NCBI RefSeq assembly: GCF_029784155.1
Contig: NC_073692.1
Location: forward strand, 16,659,752-16,723,751
Length of the DNA stretch: 64,000 nucleotides
From: Uranotaenia lowii
Taxonomy: Eukaryota > Arthropoda > Insecta > Diptera > Culicidae
Direction of reading: 5' to 3'
The notes beneath the pieces were generated by a model. It did no database searches. It saw only the letters and a program-made list of their open reading frames with translations, and was not told the DNA's origin. Below, one piece after another: positions 58,922 through 64,000 of this stretch. Every line of letters starts with the position of its first letter. The first letter of the stretch is position 1. Made by a program: the position numbers and the translations under genes.

Positions 58922-59692
58922 TACCGCCCCTTCTTTCATAACAGTCCCATATACAAAAATAAGCAAGCGAGACAATCAGCTTTTTCTGTTTTGGAATATA
59001 TTTTTAAATTGTGACCACCACTTTCAGCATAAACGAAAATCGTTTCTAGGTTGTCATAATAAATCGTTAGACCTGAAATTTTCGAAATTGGGTTACTGGT
59101 AAGGTCGAGAGCACCATTTTTATTCATTATGGGACTGTTAATCGACCATATTTGAAACCTTTTTCGAATTTACTAGCATAACAGTCCCATACAAAATATA
59201 TTTTTCTCACCAAGCTAGTTTCTAAGACTTCAATTTGATCATTTTTGAACATCTAAATGCAATTGTCAGAAAAAGAAACATACTTTTGCAAAAAATATCA
59301 TGAATTCCACATTGTAAGTTGAATCTTTTTACGATTTTTGATTGCATCTGATAGTTTTTCGCTCAGGCAGTCATTCTTAAGAAAGTCAGACCTGCCTTCG
59401 AAAACTAGTGTGCATCATTCGACATCTAGTGCTTTAAAAAAATGTTTAAATGATTCAAAGCAATAAACCAAAGACTATTTCGCCGAAAGAAACATTGAAA
59501 AGTAACAAAACCCGTGGTATTTCACATATGGGACTGTTATTCAGGTATATTTCATATAGGTCAGCCACGAATTGATATTTTTTTTCGAAATTTCTAGAAC
59601 AAAACCTCTTTTTTCAGTCTTTTATGTTGAAGCCTTATGTTGACCTTAAATGACGAAAATTCATATGGGACTGTTATGCGAGTAGGGGCAGT
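58922..59692. mobile_element. Word-repeating element, ATAACAGTCCCATA family
   Basis: Left end TACCGCCCCTTCTTTCATAA then CAGTCCCATAT; right end, inverted, ACTGCCCCTACTCGCATAAC then AGTCCCATAT. The word CATAACAGTCCCATA occurs at 58937 and 59177 and inverted at ~59128, 59526 and 59662. It has no coding capacity. Its right end lies within ~6 bp of the right arm of the surrounding element. Confidence 0.75.
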
Positions 59693-60496
59693 CTGAAAAG
59701 GACGAAAAAATAGTGTTTTTTACCAGCTTTGATAAGTTCTTTTGTTTCCATGTTGTTAGAAGTGCTTGCTATCTCCATATGTGAGTGCAGTTGTTCGACC
59801 ATTGTTTGTTTTCGATGCAAAAAAAGAGATTTATTGTCATTATTTCTTTCATAACTCTTCAAGGTGTTAATGGCCCACTTTGGTGTCTTCAGATGAAAGT
59901 TGCATCATGAATCGAGCTATACAATGGTATTTTTTGCAAAATATTCGGTGGTGCAGACGGTACTTTTAGACGCCATTTAAAGTTTATTTACAACTTTTCA
60001 TGTTGTAGGTCATTATTAAATTTTTTTCAACTATTCTATTTGGAAAGCTGATAAAATTTCAATGCATTTTGATGTGCTATTTTATAATTTCCGTTGAGAA
60101 ACAACAGAGTTATGTAGCTTTGAAAAATGGTTATTTTTTATTTACAAAAAAATCTAACCGAAGCTAACTCAAAAAATAAAAATGTTAGAAATCTGAAAAA
60201 ATACATGTGTTTTTAAGTCGCAAAAACGAACCAAATTTTCAATTTTGGGGAAAATCTGAAGACCCCCGGCGCAAACCCGTCAGATAATAAAAAAAAATCC
60301 CCTTATGTGTTTCAATGAAGAAAAAAAAATTATCAAATTGTCCCGGAAATTATCCGTATTTTCAGTTGGAAATTTTAAATTCTAACAACCTTACTCTAGA
60401 CTCGCAGTATTCATCAAATCATAAAATAGCAATATTCAGGGACGTTAGCATCTCTGTAAAGGGAAACGAAAGCCATCTCCTTTGGATGATGTACAT

Positions 60497-60650
60497 TATA
60501 GGGTTGGGTGTGTCGTTTTGCTACTTTTTTCGACTTTCATAAATCCTGTTGTCTTAAAAGTTTCCTTATTGGTCAACACGAACGACATAATTTTTACAGA
60601 TTTTTCATATCAGGTTTTTTTTATTTAAAATTTTGTATGGCTAGATCACA
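60497..60650. repeat. TTAGGGTGTGTCG dispersed repeat, copy 2
   Basis: TATAGGGTTGGGTGTGTCGT then TTTGC, CTTTTTTCGACTTTCA, TTGGTCAACACGAACGAC and TTTTTACAGATTTTTCAT align with 51082-51290. Confidence 0.6.
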
Positions 60651-61895
60651 ACCGAACTAGATCGTACCACTTACCTATTGACCAGCAACATCAGTATCAG
60701 CGAGTAGAGATAAGGTTTCACCGAAAAACTTCTTCATTGGACAGTACCTCAAAGATCACTGGACAGAACGTCACAAAAATTTGCACATGTACACATTACT
60801 TTGCTAGGTAGCTTCAATGAAAATTTCATCACACATTCAAAAGTTATTTACTAAAAAAAATGTTGCGTTTTTTAAATACATTCCCCAGAATTGCAAAAAT
60901 GTGCAGGAGCTACGACAATCTTCCAAGGCTGATCGCAAAATATCCGTTTCGGTTTTTTTTACCAGTATTTTGTTGGCGTTCTTCAAGCCGTAAATGTTAA
61001 CCGATTTTAATGATATCATCTGTTCATAGTCTAGTTGATTTATTCTAGTTTCTCGATGTTTTGAAAACAAAGAGTCAGTTTATCTGTAGCTTGTTTTGAA
61101 CGAAAAAAGTATAGTTTGTGTATTGAGCTGATTCAAGGATTTTTGTAATTGCCAAGGAAATAGCTATCCAAAGATGTCCAAATATGTTGAGGTACATTGA
61201 AAGTTTTGACCGCTGCCCTGAATCTTCCAGTTGAAAAAAATCTTACTTAAAACATAAGACATCCAATTCTGGCATTACTTTGCAGTATTTTATTTTTTCA
61301 ATGCAACGATTTTCTAAACTAAAATTTTAGTTCCCATCTTCTCTTGTTTTGATTGCGAGTCAATGTGACGTAATCAAATCGCGCAACACTGCCAATAGCC
61401 GCTCAAATTTATGCTGAGAATCCAATGGATGTTATGTGTAAATACTAAAGTTGATTACTTAATATTTGGGTAGATAATTAAATATCTAGCCTCTCTAGCC
61501 TTCACACTGTGTTGGTATTATCGCTAAATTATGCATTCAGTGATTTATAGACTATAGTAGGTAAGAACACTATATATTGAACAGCATCTTTGAAGTTCAA
61601 CGTATTTGTGGCAAATAAATAATAACGAAAGGTTTTTTCGGATGAAATTTTAATAGCACAGCTTAAGTTTGTTTCTCAGCTTCAAATAGATATATTTTTT
61701 CGCGAAAATATGTTTTAGAATCAGCACTTAAGACTTTTTACTCCAAATTGCATTTGTCCCAATTATTGAACACAATGATTCAAATATATTGAATAGACAA
61801 TGTTCTAATCATTGAACACGTAAACATTGAATATCATTGTATATATTTAGGGGTATTGCGCTTGATAGTAGGTATGGTTTGCAGGGGCGACCTAT
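60651..61895. other. Unassigned downstream flank of the FREP gene
   Basis: AT-rich; no second FREP exon set or other gene seen. A canonical AATAAA signal for the minus-strand gene was not found close to its stop. Confidence 0.4.
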
Positions 61896-62678
61896 TTAAA
61901 TCGGACGAATCATCATTCGTGAAGCCTTCAGCGAGTATTTAGATCCTTTAAATCCTTCCCAGCACATCATCTTCCAGTGGAAGTCTTGAGCACCCTTTAG
62001 ATACACTCCATTCAAGTGACTGAAAATTGTTCACAATTGTTATATTTAATGGCAATATAAAGGGTTTAAAGAACAGATTAACGCTCACCTTTTAAAACAT
62101 CCATTTAGGCCATACCAGTAAGCACCTTCATAAACTACCGGACAGTCTATAGACAGTTTTGTGTTTGAAAACTTATCATAGGTCTGGAAAGGGCCGTTGA
62201 GCGAGAAGCTTAGTGAATCTCCAGCAGTTCCGGAGTACGTTCCTACACTTCTCAGCCGATAGCTATCCGATGGACCTGCCACTAGGAAGTCACTGTACTT
62301 GGCCACGGCCTTGACGCCATTGAAGTCCTCCAGCACCACATGCAGTTCATTTTTCTGGGAGTATGTTAGCTCGTGAATCCTATCGAGTCCAGACCAAAAC
62401 TCCCCATGCCAATCGCCAAACCCATTGACATAGGAGTTCCAATCACGATAGAAATTGGTTGTACCGTTGAAACGATTCTGGATGACAGCCCAACCACCAC
62501 CAAGATACTCTTGGTCGCAATAAACCTCAAACGGTTTCCCAAATCCATTTGGCTGAATTGTGTAGACACCGGATTCGTAAGATTTCACGTCCGCGCACGA
62601 TCGCACGGAACGGTGTTTCAGATCCTTGGTGGAAACTGATCCACCAAATACCAGAACTATTAAATAGATCACTTTCAT
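61896..62678 (-). CDS. Secreted fibrinogen-related protein (FREP, ficolin/techylectin-like)
   Basis: Two exons on the minus strand: 62678-62089 and 62019-61896, split by a 69-bp intron (donor AAAAG|GTGAGC, acceptor TTTTCAG|TC). The total is 714 nt, 237 residues. Residues 1-16 (MKVIYLIVLVFGGSVS) are a signal peptide, so the product is secreted; the fibrinogen C-terminal domain fills ~27-237. Visible landmarks are SCADVK (Cys 28), FEVYCDQ, GGGWAVIQNRFNGTTNFYRD, NGFGDWHGEFWSGLDRIHEL, the IDCPVVYEGAYWYG block, and after the junction SHLNGVYLKGA to MMIRPI. Such domains bind sugars or acetyl groups and act in insect immunity or saliva; the ligand here is unknown. The usual Ca-binding D-x-D-N-D loop is replaced by DKFSNTK. 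An in-frame Met lies 30 codons upstream (62768), but it would precede the TATA box at 62724-62732, and the signal peptide supports 62678. No coiled-coil precedes the domain. Confidence 0.93.
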
Positions 62679-62723
62679 TGTCGGTAGACGAAAAATGAAT
62701 TGTTTTCGGTTGCAAGAGAGCAG

Positions 62724-62732
62724 CTTTTTATA
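62724..62732 (-). promoter_or_regulatory. TATA box of the FREP gene
   Basis: TATAAAAAG on the minus strand, 46-54 bp before the chosen ATG, leaving room for a leader of roughly 15-25 nt. It supports transcription starting downstream of the more distal in-frame ATG. Confidence 0.65.
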
Positions 62733-62933
62733 CTGTGTAGATTTACAAACACTTATTAAAAGCATCACATCTATACCTCATTAAATAAAGATAAACACAT
62801 GCGAATTTTTTATCACACAGTTTTTATCACCTGTGGTCGGTGCAATTTCGTTATGTATTCTCAACAGCTGAAGCTACATGTTGATTTAAGGTCAGAATTT
62901 TTCAGAAAGACACAACTGTCAAACTTAAGGTTG

Positions 62934-64000
62934 TCCCGAGCAGACTTTTATGTCAAAATTATAGCAAATTTTGCTATCACGCCCTGAGAGTTTAATTTGT
63001 TCTCATTTTGCTTGGTTTGGTTTTGGTGGGTTATGATTAAAATATTTGGTTTGCGTTGAAATTCTCTGAAAAATACTACCACTGCTGAAACATGTCTTAC
63101 ATGAAGGACTTTTCCGTTTTGATGGGTCTATTTTTTTTCCAATACTTGATTGAAACGACAGAACATATATTTTCAAACATTTGCACAACGAAAACAAATT
63201 TACATTTTTGAATAATTGAAAACTAAAAATTATTTCATATTTGAAGTTAGGCCTGATGGTTTCGTTTTAAAACTGTTTTAAGAATATTTTAAAAGATTGG
63301 TTGACAACTCGATTATTTTTCTAAGATGCCAAACGGTTTGGTTACTTTTCTATAATTATTAACTTTACAACGGGAACTAAAATCGTTTAAAATTAAATAG
63401 GTTTTCGCAGTTATATGCTACTTCATACGCTGCATAACTAGAGGCGACTTTTGTGAGGCAAGCGAATATCAAAATGTGAACAATAATGTTTTATATTAAA
63501 TATAAGAGCTACCGTGATGATTGCATAAGCACAGGCGATTTTAATAGCTTTAAAATTTATTTCAGAAGGCATGGAAAAAAGTGACCAATTTTGTATTGCT
63601 ATCACGCCATGATATCCAAATTTAGTGTTAATTTTGGTAGGCTTTAGGTGGAACATAGCCATAATAAAAGCAAAATTTTAATACTCGAATAGCCCTAATT
63701 ATTCCTCTTTTTGCGTTTTTTTTTTAATTTCGAAAGCATGATGACACCAAATTTTGCTAATATTGGGAATATATTGATGCTTCATATAGGCATCATTATG
63801 CTCTCCTAGCACTCGAAAAACGAGGTGTAGTTAGGGTCTCAGTTTTAGCAAAATTCTATCACTTTGCTAACCATGTATGAAAATTTATGCTCTCATTTTT
63901 GCTGTGTACTACCTTATGTCAAGCAAAATGAGAGCAAATTAAACTCTCAGTGCGTGATACCAAAATTTGCTAAAATTTTGACATAAAAGTCTGCTCGGGA
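62934..64000. mobile_element. TIR element with ~80-bp ends, TTTGCTATCACGC words, reaching the window edge
   Basis: TCCCGAGCAGACTTTTATGT at 62934 continues through AGCAAATTTTGCTATCACGC and GAGAGTTTAATTTGTTCTCA to ATTTTGCTTG. The same ~80 bp, inverted and with few changes, fills 63917-64000. TTGCTATCACGCC recurs at ~63598 and a TCTATCACTTTGCTAA variant at ~63855. There is no coding frame beyond 74 codons. The window ends within or exactly at the right end, so the true limit and any target duplication cannot be seen. Confidence 0.8.

Larger units (their letters stand above)
56737..60305. mobile_element. 3.6-kb element with ~610-bp inverted terminal arms
   Basis: 56737-57346 and 59698-60305 are inverted copies, nearly identical by eye except for scattered substitutions and short indels. 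Outer ends read TATGGGGATTT and TAAGGGGATTT. Each arm includes an open frame starting MKSYERNNDNKSLFLHRKQT and running to ELTKAGKKHYFFVL (left) or ELIKAGKKHYFFVL (right). The 2.35-kb interior is not recognisably a transposase gene; it holds a hAT-like MITE (58083-58249) and another word-repeating element (58922-59692). Long arms with a heterogeneous centre suggest a foldback-type element. The terminal GGGG recalls the heads of the other elements. Confidence 0.82.

Noticed and set aside
62085..62768. FREP as a single 227-codon exon ending GCFKR
   Set aside because: The stop lies in an obvious 69-bp intron; splicing AAAAG|GTGAGC to TTTTCAG|TC restores the conserved C-terminus, and the first 30 codons precede the signal peptide and include the TATA box region.

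Overview
The window is eukaryotic nuclear DNA, almost certainly from a fly-type insect and most likely a mosquito. It is AT-rich and gene-poor, with GT-AG introns. It carries decayed non-LTR retrotransposons, a broken ITmD37E-type (mosquito-style mariner) transposase, many small inverted-repeat elements, and one fibrinogen-related protein (FREP) gene of the kind expanded in mosquitoes. No bacterial or viral gene organisation is seen. The mosquito assignment is an inference from these families.

Genes. Two coding regions are well supported. (1) At 31863-32412 (+) lies the 5' end of a gene: an 8-nt start-codon exon, a 139-bp intron, then a 403-nt exon ending in a clean donor. It encodes 137 residues, acidic and then Gln-rich, like the N-terminus of a transcription regulator. 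Its later exons are not identified. GC-richer, stop-rich blocks at 29.66-31.86 kb and perhaps 16.66-18.39 kb look like promoter and leader DNA, possibly of the same gene. (2) At 61896-62678 (-) is a complete two-exon secreted FREP with a TATA box. A possible terminal exon of another gene lies at 52578-52804 (-). The rest of the coding-like sequence is relics: an RNase H/zinc-knuckle tail (968-1699), RTE-type reverse transcriptases (6298-6547 and 47215-48140) and the transposase (11249-11703).

Mobile DNA. 0-30 kb is a mosaic of terminal-inverted-repeat (TIR) elements, several nested. A recurring pattern is an element with a near-constant head (TAGGGG or TAGGGT, often with a TA duplication) followed by a family-specific word of about 10-17 bp that recurs inside the element. 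Examples lie at 6827-7784, 9611-10128, 10342-11193, 21142-23163 and 48558-48987. Related word-repeating elements with other heads lie at 12152-15196, 46108-46612, 58922-59692 and 62934-64000. There are also small MITEs: a pogo-like one, and a hAT-like pair with 8-bp duplications.

Tandem repeats. 34.9-37.7 kb is a minisatellite of ~80-bp units with an internal ~450-bp higher-order duplication. 39.6-44.4 kb is 4.8 kb of two related 9-bp satellites, the second nearly perfect. 53.4-54.9 kb is the first 9-bp satellite again in inverted orientation, with a 1080-bp higher-order repeat. All long open frames there are artefacts of a repeat length divisible by three.

All coordinates and alignments were made by eye. 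TIR and satellite limits are good to a few bases where I call them perfect and to roughly 10-50 bases elsewhere.
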